DNA of 64,000 bases from Agrocybe praecox (lineage: Eukaryota > Basidiomycota > Agaricomycetes > Agaricales > Agrocybaceae), in the NCBI GenBank assembly GCA_964017145.1, contig OZ024847.1:248001-312000 (forward strand). Direction: 5' to 3'. Below, in pieces: positions 23,894 through 35,172 of this stretch. The notes below the pieces were generated by a model. It was not told where the DNA came from and did no database searches. It saw nothing but the letters and a program-made list of their open reading frames with translations. Position numbers and translations under genes: made by a program. Each line of letters opens with the position of its first letter. Position 1 is the first letter of the stretch.

Positions 23894-25441
23894 ATATGCG
23901 ATTTCTGATCGGAACCACCATAATAGGGACTAGTACCAACCTTAATGGTAGCTCGGGTGAGCATGCTAGCGCGGGAGGAGGACAAACAATCCATGAAAGG
24001 GGTTTCAATTTTACAGTTCCGACACGATGCTTCATCTTCTCCACACGTCAGAATAACAAGTATCTAACCATATTTCGCCTTAGATCATCCTCCTCGTGCC
24101 GGTGTATGTGTACCACATTATCAATTGAATATGGTGCGACATTACCACTTCGACTCTTGAGTATATAGCGAGCATTATGCTGAGCGTGGGAATGCACACT
24201 CGGCTGTTTGTCCGGACGGCGTAAAGTTTGTTCAATTTCCGATTCAATACACAAGGTGTGTATCTAAGTCTAACCAATGCTCAGTACACTGGATGCAAGA
24301 TTACGTGTTTTTGCTCAAAATATGTGAAAATAAAGCAAAAAAACACAACAAGCCGGACGTACATAATTTGACTCAAAATATGTATTTATTATATTGCCGG
24401 AGTTTCAAAAATATGACCGAATACTATGCCAGAAAGTCGCACATTGAAACTCGGACAATATAATAAATGCATATTTTGAGTCAAATTATGTAAGTTCGGC
24501 TTGTTGTGTTTTTTGCTTTATTTCACATATTTTGAGCAAAAACACGTAACCCTGCATCTGGTGGTAGTTACCGTATTGGATACATACATACATACATACT
24601 AAAATCAACTTCTCTTCAGGCATTCGCTATTTTGTTAATTGTTAAAGGATTATATAAAAAGCGTTACGCGATGCAAGCTAACTGGTTGGATACCCTAGTG
24701 ATCCATACATACATTAGTGCCGCCTACTACCTAGAAGTACTCATGAAACAATAGTTGGCAGGCTTGTTCGTCGAAAGCGCTACCAGTGCGAGGCTCCCAC
24801 TGAGTTTGATCATAACTAAGGAGAGAATAGAATGTTGCAAGCAAGTAATTGAATATTATTCAGTTTAACTTGAATGATGATCATTCGGCTCCATCTGGTT
24901 ACTGGACCTACTTCTAGGTGATAATTAGGAAGAAGAGGGTCGACGACGCGACGCGCTGGTCCTAAAATAAACCAAGACTCCCGACTCCCGAGAGCCCGAG
25001 CCCAAGCCAGCCCACACAGGACCCCGGCCTCCCGGGGCACCGGCAAATCAGGCAGCCAGTCACATGACGAGTGACGGCCATCCATCCATCAACATTTTTT
25101 CGGTTTTGGGATATTCAAAATAGTTCCGACGACGACGACGACTACAACGGGGACGACAAGCAGAGAGGTGCTGAAGCAGAGTCGAAGCTAAAGCTGAAGG
25201 TGTAGGAGAACTTTGCTTTGGGTCTGCGACAGACAGACAAATAGACACTCGCTGGGCTTGACTTTCGACTTTTGTATTGGTCGCGTTGTGTCGCTCTTTT
25301 GCTCAAGGACGACGACGACGACGAAGGCTCCAACGCTCGTTATTGTTATTTGAACCTGGACTATAATTCTTTCTGTTCGCCCGGAGGACCGCGTATCATA
25401 CACAACCAACGACTTCTAATAACAACAACCCAAACCAAAAA
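23894..25441 (+). other. B2-H3 intergenic region and helicase promoter
   Basis: Colinear with 8384-9740 apart from the transposon at 24287-24563. It contains TACA microsatellite repeats (about 24579-24598), the CCTAAAAT box near 24960, a GAC run at 25127-25141 and a pyrimidine-rich stretch before the H3 start codon. No gene recognised. Confidence 0.6.
24287..24563. mobile_element. Small palindromic DNA transposon (CACTA-like MITE), 277 bp
   Basis: The two halves are inverted copies of each other with only a short centre, so the element can fold into one long hairpin. Ends are CACTGGATGCA and its near-reverse TGCATCTGGTG. It is flanked by GTA on both sides (24284-24286 and 24564-24566). The paralogous B1-H2 region has the same flanks joined with a single GTA (8740-8742), which is the empty site. 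CAC...GTG ends with 3-bp duplications fit the CACTA (CMC) superfamily. It has no coding capacity. Confidence 0.9.
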
Positions 25442-28400
25442 ATGACATCAACCCTATCCCGGTGCATCCACCTGCCCCCAACGAAATGCAGACAACACGC
25501 GCTCATCGCGTCTGCTGCGTCGTACTTCTCTTCCTCTTCCTTTTCGTCGTCTGCACCCTTTAGGTTGTCTTCGGGCGTAGGCGTAGGGAGAGTTAGAGCA
25601 CCAGGACTTGCAGCAGGACTACGAACGAGGAAACTCCGCATGGCGATGGCGCTGTTCCATAGTACGCCTGTTGGGATGTATGGTATGTCTGCTTTTTTTC
25701 TTGCTTTGAATCTTTAAATCTTTTTTGTGCTTTTTTCTGTACGTGTTCCCTACGTAGTATTAATTTTCCCTCTTCTTTTCTTCCCTTTCCCTGACCAACA
25801 ACAACGAACTAACCTACTTTTATTTTATTAAAAAAAAATAGCTTTGCGAAACAAAAAATCCTCCTCTTCCTCTCCAAAATCTTCTGCAAACCCAAAATCA
25901 AAGCTAAAATTCCCCCCAAAAAACCCCAAACTAAAATTCCCACCGAAATCTTCTTCCTCCAAGTCCAACAAAAGCAAAAGCACATCATCGTCGAAATTAG
26001 CTCCTTTGTCGGTTGTTAGGAATTCTGTCCATGATGGGAAGACGGACAGGAACAGGTACCCCCAAGAACGAGGACAAGGAAGAGGCAAGGCGGAGGCGCC
26101 AAGGGAGGGTACGAATGTGTTTGACGAGCTTGGTGCAGGTGTAGGCGGATGGAGGCTTGAACGGGGTCCTGGAGGAAGAGATACAGGCAGAGACGGACGA
26201 AGAGATGCAGGCGGAGGCGGAGGAAGATATGGAGACGGAGGCAGAGACGGAAGAGGTGAAGACAGCGACAAACCCCAGTCGTATAAATCCCGTTCGAGGA
26301 TGTACGCTCGGGAGAATGAGAAACAGGAAGCTAGAGGCCCGAGGAGGGGAGACTACGAGCACCAGTGGGGGGGTGATAGGGACGGCAGGAATGCGAGCAA
26401 CAAGTACTTTGAGCCTGAGCCTGCGCGTGCGCCTATACGACGGTCTCCGTCATTGTCATCGTCAGCACCAAGGTCAGCGTCAGCGTCGAGGTCGGGGTCA
26501 ACCACAGGGCCACGTGTTACAGCCGTCCTGGACTCGACGAAACAAGCTCTTTCCTCTTTCACCACCTCAAAGTCAAACTCAAAATTCTCGCGCGACGAAG
26601 CGCCCCACGTCGACTTCTCACACGTCCCCAATCCCAGTCGTGGTGCCACACCGAGGGACAGTCGGGTCTTGCGCAGCGGCGGGGGCGGCGAGGTGCCGCT
26701 CAGGCGGAGGGGGTGGGATGCTGTTGGTCGTGGTGCTGCTGTCACTGTTGGCGCGAAATACAACGACCGCCCGCTGTTCGATCCCGAAGGGACATTCAGA
26801 GGGACCGAGGAGATCTTCTTTGATAGGTCTCCTTATTCTCACCCCTCATCCCACCCATCCCACTCAAGCGCAGAGCCCAATGCACTCGACACCGTATCAA
26901 GTGCCATCCGGGACGCCCTCGCCCGCTCCGAAGAGCGCGTAGCAGGTGCGCCCATTGGGGAACGTATGCCGTTCAGGCATAAAGTACAGATCGAGAGGGG
27001 TGTGTTGAGGGCTTTGGAGGTTGCGGGTCCTTCTTCTGGTTCTGGTCCTTACTCTGGTCGTGGTCCTTACTCTGGTTCTGGTTCTGGTGTAAGTGGAGCA
27101 GCAGGAGCAGCAGGAAATGGGGGAGGAGGATGGGGAGAGAGAGAAGTATACGCCTACAGACAGCGCAAGGCGGACGACGACCTCGGATTCGTGTTGGGTG
27201 AAGTCGAGGATGCGAAGAGGCGCGCTTCGAATGGGACTGGCAGCAGCAACAACACTTTACATTCGAACCCCTGGGCCGCAGATGTCGATGAAGACGCAGA
27301 TGGGTTAGGGATGGATGCCTACACGCACAACGAGATCATCCTCGAAGGGATCGACGAGAGTCTAGAGAGGGGCCATGACGGAGGGGAATTTTTTAGGCCT
27401 GCGAAACTGGTACAAGCCGTAGGGGACACGGGGGTTTCGTTACCTAGTTCTAGCACCAAACTAAACCTAAAAAACTCCAAGGACGCACGATCAAAAGAGG
27501 CGGCGGCGGATGGCCCACAGCTCCAGAGATACCTCGACAAGGAGATGCGAGACACGCCGAAAGATTTCGAAGGTGCGCATGGGCTGATGAACGGGTTTAA
27601 GAGGGCGTTGGGGGAGATGTTTGGGCGGGGGCGGAAGCTAGAGGAAGAGGATGGGCTGCTAGCTCGAGGAGCGAAGCCTACGCCTATCCAGGCTCTGAGT
27701 TTACGTTGGATCGTTGGTCCTCAGGTTCCTCCTCCTCTTACCAGGGCTGATGTCGAGGAGGACGGTGGGCAAAGCATTGACGTCCCTTCTTCCTCCAATG
27801 CTCTTGTCCCTTACTCGCATACGAACACCCAAAAATGGCGGCAATACCTCCTCGCGGCCGAAACTGGCTCAGGCAAATCGATAGCGTACCTCCTCCCAGT
27901 CCTCCAATCTCTCAAGCTCAGCGAGGCCGCGTTTTTGAGGCGGGTGAAGCGGGAGAAGCAGATGGAGGAGAGTACGGCTAAGGCGAGGGCGAGGGCTAAT
28001 AAACGAAGGGAAAAAAGAAAAGGAAAAGGAGGCAAGGGAGAAAGAGAAGTAGATCCTGAAGAAGAGACACTGATGGCGAAGAAGAAAACGTACGAGCATA
28101 ACCCCCGTGCATTGATATTAGCGCCTACGCATGAGCTGGCAAGGCAGCTGGCGGGGTTCGCGAAGGATTTGGTGCATTATCCGGATACGAAGTTGAGGGT
28201 TATGTGTGCGTCGAAGGAGAATGTTGATTCTTCTCCTTCCTCTTCTTCTTCTTCTCCTCCCTCCTCCAGTAAAGAAAGGGAAAGAGAGGTGGTGTTCGAC
28301 AACGAACATGAATTCGCGACAGGGAGCGATGTGGATGGCCCTGGGGAGGTGCATTCCGTGGCGTACAAGCGGCGCATGGGTCTCGTTGGGGGTATGAGGA

Positions 28401-29569
28401 GCGGCCATGCGGGGACTGTGAACCCGGTGGATGTGTTGGTGGGCACGCCGATGAAGGTGTTGGAGATGGTGTATGGGCGGGGGTGGGATCGGGTTGATCC
28501 TAAGGATATGGAACACAATGAGCTTGAGCAGGAGAAGGATGAAGAAGGGGGAGACAGGGAGAAGAAGCTGAGAAGAGGCCGAGACAAGATGGTCCATTTT
28601 GGCACGTGGAAGCATCGTTCGGAGCTAGGGCTGGAGAATGTCGAGTGGATTGTTGTCGACGAGGCTGATGTGTTGTTCGATCCGGATTTCGAGGAGACGA
28701 CGAGGATGCTTTTGGACGCTGTGAAGAAGGCAAAGGAGGATGCATTGGAGGTTTCGTCTGCTACGATTACTTCTCTGACCGATGCATCTACGACTGTGAC
28801 TGAGACTGGAACGACACCCCCAACGTACCCCTTCAACCTCCTGCTAACATCCGCCACGATCCCTACCCCGCTCAACGCCTACCTGGAGAAGAACCACCCT
28901 GGCATGCTGCGGCTTGCCTCTCCGAGGCTGCACAAGCTTCCCAAGACTGTACAGACGGAATATGTCGGCTGGACAGGTGGGAACAAGTTTGCGGACGTTA
29001 TGAGGCGCGCTAGGAGGGTGTGGGCGGAGGATTGGGGCAGGAGGGGCGTGGATGGGGATGTGGGTGAGGCTGAGGGGTCAAAGGTAGATGCAGAGGAAAG
29101 GCTGAGCAAGATTTTGATCTTTTGCAATAAGAGCACCAAGGTGCTTGAGATGAGCCGGTATTTCGAGGAACAGGGCATCCCGAACGTGCCTGTGACGAGC
29201 AAGAGCGAGCATCGGGGACGTGGGTCGAATAGGCATTTGGACGGGTTCCTTAGGAAGAAAGTCAAGACCAAGTCGACCAAAGTCCCGAAGGACGATGTCT
29301 CTTCAACCACCTCAATCGCGCAAAAAGATAAAACTCCCCCACGAATCCTAATAACGACCTCCCTCCTCTCGCGCGGACTCGATTTCTCGCCGGAGATCAA
29401 ACATGTCTTCATTATTGATGAGCCGAGGAACATGATTGATTTCTTGCATCGTGCGGGGCGGGTGGGCAGGGCTGGGGAGAGGGGCACGGTGGTTATGTTT
29501 GGGAAGATGAAGGGACGGGGGAGTTTGCGTGGGAAGGAGGTTAGGAGGAAGGTTGGGGGGATGATTTAG
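25442..29569 (+). CDS. MRH4: Mitochondrial DEAD-box RNA helicase, MRH4-like (complete copy H3)
   Basis: Two exons, 25442-25682 and 25842-29569, join to 1322 residues. The first about 80 residues are rich in Arg and Ser and include LFHSTPV, a typical mitochondrial presequence. Residues about 80-650 are low-complexity, disordered and rich in Ser, Gly and Arg. The core follows with Q motif PTPIQ (about 693), Walker A GSGKS (about 753), PTHELARQ (about 842), GTPMKVLEM (about 948), DEAD in VDEADVLFD (about 1020), SAT (about 1084), ILIFCNKS (about 1171), SRGLDF (about 1257) and HRAGRVGRAG (about 1283). Yeast Mrh4 is an ATP-dependent helicase needed for assembly of the large mitochondrial ribosomal subunit. 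The family assignment rests on these motifs and the targeting signal. The protein is about twice the usual length because of the N-terminal region and inserts rich in Lys/Glu. It is the only helicase copy here with a core. Confidence 0.9.
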
Positions 29570-30624
29570 ATTTTGGATTCGGCGTATCTTAGCTGGTTGG
29601 TTAATAGATAATAGAATATATTCACTACTCGTTCTTCGGAGGAAGGGTCCTTCACGGTCAGGTGATTCTAATTACCGCGTCGCGTCGCGAATTACTTATA
29701 GGATGTACATACATTCCGGACCAGAAGCATACTTCGTCTCTTTGTCTGGACCGTTAGAAAAACACAGAGTCCGCATTCTCCTTTGTACAAAACGATGAGA
29801 CTACTTAAAAGTTGACATAGTCTTGATCCGTATGTACGACGCTGCAGGTCCAAGGTTTTTAGAGGTTATTTATAGAACACTTTCAGACACCAGCTGGCGT
29901 GGTCTATTTCTGGTTGATTCCTGGATGCTTATTTAAAACTGACCCAAGTTGCCTTTCTCAATTAAGGGCATCAAGTTGACACATTTGGTGACAATGACTA
30001 AGGATTAACGGAATTTTGGTGGTTTCTTACTAAGTGAGTGATTCGGATCTTGTACATTTTGTATTTTTGGTTAAGTATCTAGATATCTATGGCCTAGACC
30101 GACCTACCCGGACACCGACACCAACACCGACCCTTATCCCAGAGCGATGGTTTATCTGCAGAAGCATCGAGCATATACATAGCGCTGTATTCTATAATTA
30201 CTACGAATTAGTACGATGATGATGATGTGATCTCCCGACTCCGAGTCCATGATAAATCAACCTGAATACGTCAGTCGATGCCGATACATACCAACTGTCG
30301 CATTATTTCGCCATTTTCACTTTATTCACTCGCCTTCCCACCAAGAAAGGTTCGACTGAATAATCATATTTTCCCTATATTAATATGGCTTATTAATCTA
30401 TCTACTCCAATAGGTTGTAGCACGCAAGACCTGCCACCGATGAGTCAATTCGATTCGGCGGGTCTCAAAATAGATACAGCCTGGGGTAAACGAAAGGATA
30501 AAAGACGCGACGTCATGAGCTTGAGAATTATATCATCCATCCCACTGCTACAGCTTACTGCTTACTGCTTACTATTACTCCAGCTTTGCTAAGTACATTT
30601 GAAATTTGAACAACACACATCGTC
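29570..30624 (+). other. Intergenic region between H3 and the first AsaB-like gene
   Basis: It begins with the H3 3' flank (GGTTGGTTAATAG to the CGCGTCGCG box near 29685), pieces of which recur at 31845-31935 and, inverted, at 33945-34050. From about 29700 it is colinear with 34224-35172, so it belongs to the duplicated AsaB-like unit. No gene seen. Confidence 0.55.
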
Positions 30625-31705
30625 ATGTCTTCTACTACTACGATAACGGCGACAGCGACAAAGACGACAACGTCGTTGAAGACCGAACACGGAAGCGGAA
30701 AGGGCCCAGAAAGTACAACAGCGACTCTCTCCTTCCTCCTCCCACCTGCCGACCCATCCACCATGCTGTACGTGCATACCACCCCCGTACCGGGCGAGCC
30801 GCAGAGGAACTATACGCACGAAGAGAAACAGGTCCAGATCGAAAACCTTCGTGGGAAAGAAGATTCCGTTTCCCTCGATAAGACTGGGTTTCAGTTCTTC
30901 ACTGAGCCGTCGGTGACGACGCCCGAGACGTTCGACGACGATAAGGAAGTTGAGAGAGTGTATTATCCGGAGAGTGTGGAGATCATCAAGAAGCTCACGG
31001 GGGCGAGTAAGGTCGTGGTATTTGACCATAGTGCGTATATTTCCATTATTTTCGCAAGTTTTTAATACCTGCGTATGTATAATACATATACTTACATGAA
31101 TACTTACATTCTTATTAACTCAGCCATCCGCCGTCGTGTGCCAGGACAAACCGACTCTCCATCTACCCGCCAACCTGTCTCCCAAGCGCACGTAGACCAA
31201 ACGACCAAAGCCGCCACGGCGCGCGTGCACCGCCACCTCCCCGCAGACGAAGTACCCGCCTTGCTGAAGAAACGGTACCAGATCATCAACCTCTGGCGGC
31301 CCATCTCCCACCCGGCGTTGGACTGGCCTCTGGCGCTGTGCGATCATCGCAGTGTCGATTCTGCGCCCGGGAAGGATACGGCGCCTGTTCAGTTGCGCTT
31401 CCCAGATAGGGTGGGTGAGACGATGGGGATTAAGTATAATCCCAACCAGAGGTGGAAGTACCTTTATGGGATGAGGCCGGATGAGGGTGTGTTGATCAAG
31501 TGGTAAGCAGTGTCCTTATTATTATAGGTTCGTAGGGTGATTTTTAACCATTAATTTGTTTGTGAATGTTCCTAGTTCGGATTCAGTTCTGGATGGCAGT
31601 GTTGCGGTGTTCACCCCACATACTGGCTTTGATGACCCTGCTACGCCAAAGGGATCCGCGCCGAGGCAGTCTATCGAGTTGAGGACCCTCGTTTTCTATG
31701 ACTAG
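30625..31705 (+). CDS. AsaB/CmcJ-like oxidoreductase, copy 1
   Basis: Exons 30625-31030, 31124-31502 and 31576-31705 join to 915 nt, 304 residues. The product has the conserved features of the family annotated as CmcJ-like methyltransferase, GA4 desaturase or AsaB: a QIENLRGKED segment, VVVFDHTIRRR across intron 1, AHVDQT, INLWRPI with HPALDWPLALCD, WKYLYGMRPDE, and a C-terminal HTGFDDP followed by RQSIELRTLVFYD. Fungal members act in secondary metabolism as presumed non-haem iron oxidases or desaturases; the substrate here is unknown. A Thr-rich start of about 20 residues is poorly conserved. Copy 2 at 35173-36242 has identical exon lengths, and a decayed relative is at 43971-44520. Confidence 0.85.
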
Positions 31706-31844
31706 AGCCTCGTATTTCTACGTCTGGCCGTCTCCATACTCAAGTTCTTTAGCGTCTCGTTCGTTTTCCATATTCTTAGTGCCCGTCATGTGTATACAGA
31801 TAGATGAATGAAATTATGCGCGTTCTTATATATTTTAGGTCGTT

Positions 31845-31935
31845 GGTTAATATAATAAGAGATACATTCACTACTCATTCTTCTGAGGGAGGGTTCTTCA
31901 CGGTCAGGTGATTTTAATTACCGCGTCGCGTCGAT
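31845..31935 (+). repeat. Fragment of helicase 3' flank, left arm of an inverted repeat
   Basis: It matches 29597-29690 downstream of H3 (the motif from GGTTAAT to CGCGTCGCG). Together with the following kinase 5' fragment (to about 32400) it forms an inverted repeat with 33640-34050, enclosing the kinase gene. Confidence 0.75.
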
Positions 31936-31996
31936 ATGGCATTGGTTAACACGGATCAATGAATTACCAAGAAGTGTGTGCACAAATTATATCAGC

Positions 31997-32160
31997 CACG
32001 ACGGGCGCCGACACCTATACTTATATCGGAAATACAGCCTAATATATACTGGTCGCGTGTATATATTGACCTGTATTTCCAAGATGCAGGTGTCGGCCAT
32101 ACTATATATGGGAAGCCCGAAACCTGTTTCTCCGAGAAACAGGTATCGGCGCCAGCCGTG
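31997..32160. mobile_element. Small CACTA-like MITE, 164 bp
   Basis: Terminal inverted repeats of about 20 bp read CACGACGGGCGCCGACACCT on the left, matched by the reverse complement of the right end with few changes. AGC flanks both sides (31994-31996, 32161-32163). The inside holds two further palindromes (GGAAATACAG with CTGTATTTCC, and ACCTGTTTCT with AGAAACAGGT). The inverted paralogous copy of this locus has a single AGC and no insertion (GCT on + at 33893-33895). No coding capacity. Confidence 0.88.
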
Positions 32161-32206
32161 AGCACCGCACTTGCCAGTCCCGATGAGTTACCGTGAACAT
32201 TTTCAG

Positions 32207-32398
32207 CACGGAATTCCTGAACTGGGACCGTCTGATCAACGAGCACAAAAAGTATTGGGTAAACCTGTACCCATATCTACTCCACAAAGGGTATCGACTT
32301 CGACCGAGATATCACCCCGACTAGGAACCGTCGTGGTTGCGAATAGGATAATTGCCGCATTGCAAAGAGGAGTTACGTTTGTGAGGCTTTTCGTCTGA
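32207..32398 (+). pseudogene. Broken copy of kinase exon 1
   Basis: It matches the first exon of the kinase gene at 33662-33841 but in opposite orientation. The start codon is ACG, a conserved Trp codon is TAG (near 32322), and a small insertion shifts the frame before homology ends in the first intron. It cannot be expressed as a kinase. Confidence 0.85.
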
Positions 32399-32503
32399 AT
32401 AAACCGTGCTGACATCGATCTTCCTATGGGAATTCATATCATATTTTGAATTTTTTTGGCTAAGTTATTCCAACAGTTAAGTAGTATTACCAACTACAGC
32501 ACC

Positions 32504-33841
32504 TCAATCCAAGTAATTCTGTAGCCCACGCCATTGAATCGCAAACTTTTTAGAAAGGGGAGGGCTACGGCTCATCTGAGAGTCAACTCGCCAGACACGT
32601 TTGGTCATCCTTCTCCATCTTTGTATTTTAGCAATAATCTTGATGCAGACCTCAACAGCTTCAGAAGTGCTGGGCCGCTTTGCTGGATCTTGTTGTGCCA
32701 TTTGGTCTGCGAGACCCTTGAAAGCACCGAAGCCATCATGTTCCCGTTTGAGTGACGAGCATGCGTGTCTAAGCCAAACCAAAACCACGAACATGAAAGA
32801 GACAAGGTAATAGAAACTTACGCGGATGCATCTTTGAAACACATTTCCGAGCTGGTAGATGTCGGCCTTGAATGGATTATACGGAACTGTGGAAGACATC
32901 TCGGGGACCGTACGATCTTGTCGGTATACCCCGTAGGCAAGGTGTGTCTGGGAGGGTGCGCGCGCAGATAACCCAAAGTCGATGATGTAGTACTGATTCG
33001 GCCTCACCTCCCACCTCGTTTTCCACTCGATCCGTTTATCCACGCCATCTACTTTCCTCCATTTGAGAAAGTGGTGTCCGTTTGGCACGGCTTTGGAAGT
33101 ATCGTACATAATGTTTCCCCAGCACATATCACTAGATTTATGGAGGCGGCTTGCGTCAGTTTATGCATACTCTTGTAATGATTCGGTAAGGATTGTTGCT
33201 AGTCGTACCGGTGGATAATGTTCTGTTTGTGGAGAAATGCAAGACCCTGAATCGCGTCAAGTTAGGAAGGGAATCAATCAGCTTTTAATAAATCTTACAC
33301 AAGCTCAGGTTGAACACACCTCCAATATCTGAAGAACAAACTCACAGAACTCTCCAAGGCGCCGAAAGGGGAGCAGATTGAATTGTAGTAAATGGGGCAT
33401 GACCAACAATGCATGTTCATCATCACCTGGTGTCATAATCACGTCCAGAATTGGTACTGCACAATTCTTGGGATCCACGCGCTGTGCGTCGGATGACAAT
33501 AAGACTGCCAGAGGTAATTCGTCGGAAGAGGCCTCGACCTGCTTGAATACCACCCTTTTGTTATCGGATACACGAATTGCGCCCAACAATAAGCCTCCCT
33601 ATGGTATTAGAAAAAGATGTCAGCACGGTTTATTCAGACGCACAAGCCTCATAAACGTAACTCCTCCTATGGCATCTTCGCAATTATCTGACGAAAGACC
33701 TTCTATTCGAAGCCACGACGGTTCCCAGTCGGGGTGATATCTTGGTCGAAGTCGATACCCTTTGTGGAGTAGATATGGGTACAGGTTCACCCAATACTTT
33801 TCGTGCTCGTTGATCAGGCGGTCCCAGTTCAGGAATTCCAT
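32504..33841 (-). CDS. Protein kinase-like gene
   Basis: Exons on the minus strand: 33662-33841, 33320-33598, 33209-33246, 32822-33131, and a last exon ending at 32504. Exon 2 encodes an ATP-lobe strand with Lys (RVVFKQVEA). Exon 3 ends IIH and joins exon 4 to form the catalytic loop HRDMCWGNIMYD. IIDFGLSAR follows as the DFG motif, then ADIYQLGNVFQ and DPAKRPS in the C-lobe. All key residues (Lys, HRD, DFG) are present, so activity is plausible, but the glycine loop is not obvious (about VIMTPGDDEH region is insert-like). The acceptor of the last exon is uncertain; the one at TTTCAAG (near 32717) keeps the phase. Such small kinase genes are expanded in Agaricomycetes; their substrates are unknown. 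The gene sits inside an inverted repeat. Confidence 0.75.
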
Positions 33842-33944
33842 GCTGAAAAATCAAAATGTTTACGACACGTCGGACTCGCAGGGAAGTGCAGTGCTGACAT
33901 AATTTGTGCCACACTTCTCGCTAATCCATTGATCCGTGTAAACG

Positions 33945-34224
33945 ATATCGACGCGACGCGGTAATTAAGATCACCTGACCATGAAGTGTCCCCCCTCCGA
34001 AGAACGAGTAGTGAATGTAGCTCTTATTATTAAATAAATTTGCATTATTAACCAACCACCTAAAATACGCTAAATCGAAAATCTAAATCATCCACCTGAC
34101 CTTCCTCCTAACCTCCTTCCCATGCATACTCTCCCGTCCCTTCATTTTCATAAACATAACCACCGTGCCCCTCTCCCCTGCCCTGCCCATCCGCCTCGCA
34201 CGATGCAAGAAATCGGTCATGTTT
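33945..34224 (-). pseudogene. Helicase 3' end fragment, inverted
   Basis: On the minus strand this matches the last about 140 coding bases of H3 (from MIDFLHR to the stop near 29569) plus its 3' flank to about 29690. It abuts, at 34224, plus-strand sequence matching the region just downstream of the same H3 flank (TAGGATGTACAT). The junction therefore records an inversion of the segment carrying the kinase. It contains motif VI only and is non-functional. Confidence 0.82.
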
Positions 34225-35172
34225 CTGATAGGATGTACATATATTTCCAATTACAAGCATACGACTCTGTCCAAGGTTTTTATGTGGTATTTATAGCACA
34301 CCTTTGGAGCCGCATACCAGTTGGCGTGGTCTATTTTTGGTTGATTCCTGCATGATTATTTAAAGTAGAACGTCTTATTGGAGTAAATATAAATAAAAAC
34401 CTACCATGCTATGACTTCGAAATAGAGTAATTATATCGTGACCCAATTTGCCTGCGCAATGACGTGTGTAAATTTTTGCAATGAATTTTTGTTTCTTTGT
34501 GGTTAAAATTGTGAGTGTCGCCCCGAGAATTCCCAATTTGGAACACCTTGAAGCCGTTTAACCTCAATTGGCATATTTGGTGATGAATTATTAAGAATTG
34601 AAGGGATTCTGGTGGTTTCTTACTAAGTGAGTGGTTTGTATCTTTTACATTTTGTATTTTTGGTTAAATATCTATGGCCTGGACCGACCTACCCCGACCC
34701 CGACACCAACACCGACCCTTATCCCAGAGCGATGGTTTATCTGCAGAAGCGTCGAGCATATAACTAATTTGTACGATAATGATGTGATTTCCTTACTCCG
34801 AGTCCATTATAAATCAACCTGAATAAGTCGATGCCACTAGATACATACTAACTGTCGCATTCTTTCGCCATTTTCACTTTATTCGCATTCGCTTTCCCAA
34901 CAAAAAAGTTTAAACTGAATAATCATATCTTATATTAATACGGCTTATTAATCTATCTACTACAATAGGTTATAGCACGCAAGATCTACCACCGATGAGT
35001 CAATTCGATTCGGCGAGTCTCAAAATAGATACAGCCTGGGGTAAACGAAAGGATAAAAGACGCGACGTCATGAGCTTGAGAGTTATATCATTCATCCCAC
35101 TGCTACAGCTTACAGCTTACTATTACTCCAGCTTTGCTAAATACATTTGAAATTTGAACAACACTCATCGTC
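34225..35172 (+). other. Upstream region of the second AsaB-like gene
   Basis: Colinear with about 29700-30624 upstream of the first copy, including the ACACCAACACCGACCC block near 34700 and the CTACAGCTTAC block near 35100. It has an extra segment of about 180 bp (34375-34560). No gene seen. Confidence 0.6.

Noticed and set aside
24579..24598. TACA repeats as telomeric or CRISPR-like arrays
   Set aside because: Simple tetranucleotide microsatellite with no spacers; it recurs because it is part of the duplicated helicase upstream region.
28177..29487. Long minus-strand open frames (202 and 232 codons) opposite the helicase
   Set aside because: They are shadows of the GC-rich, compositionally biased helicase coding sequence, with no recognisable protein features.
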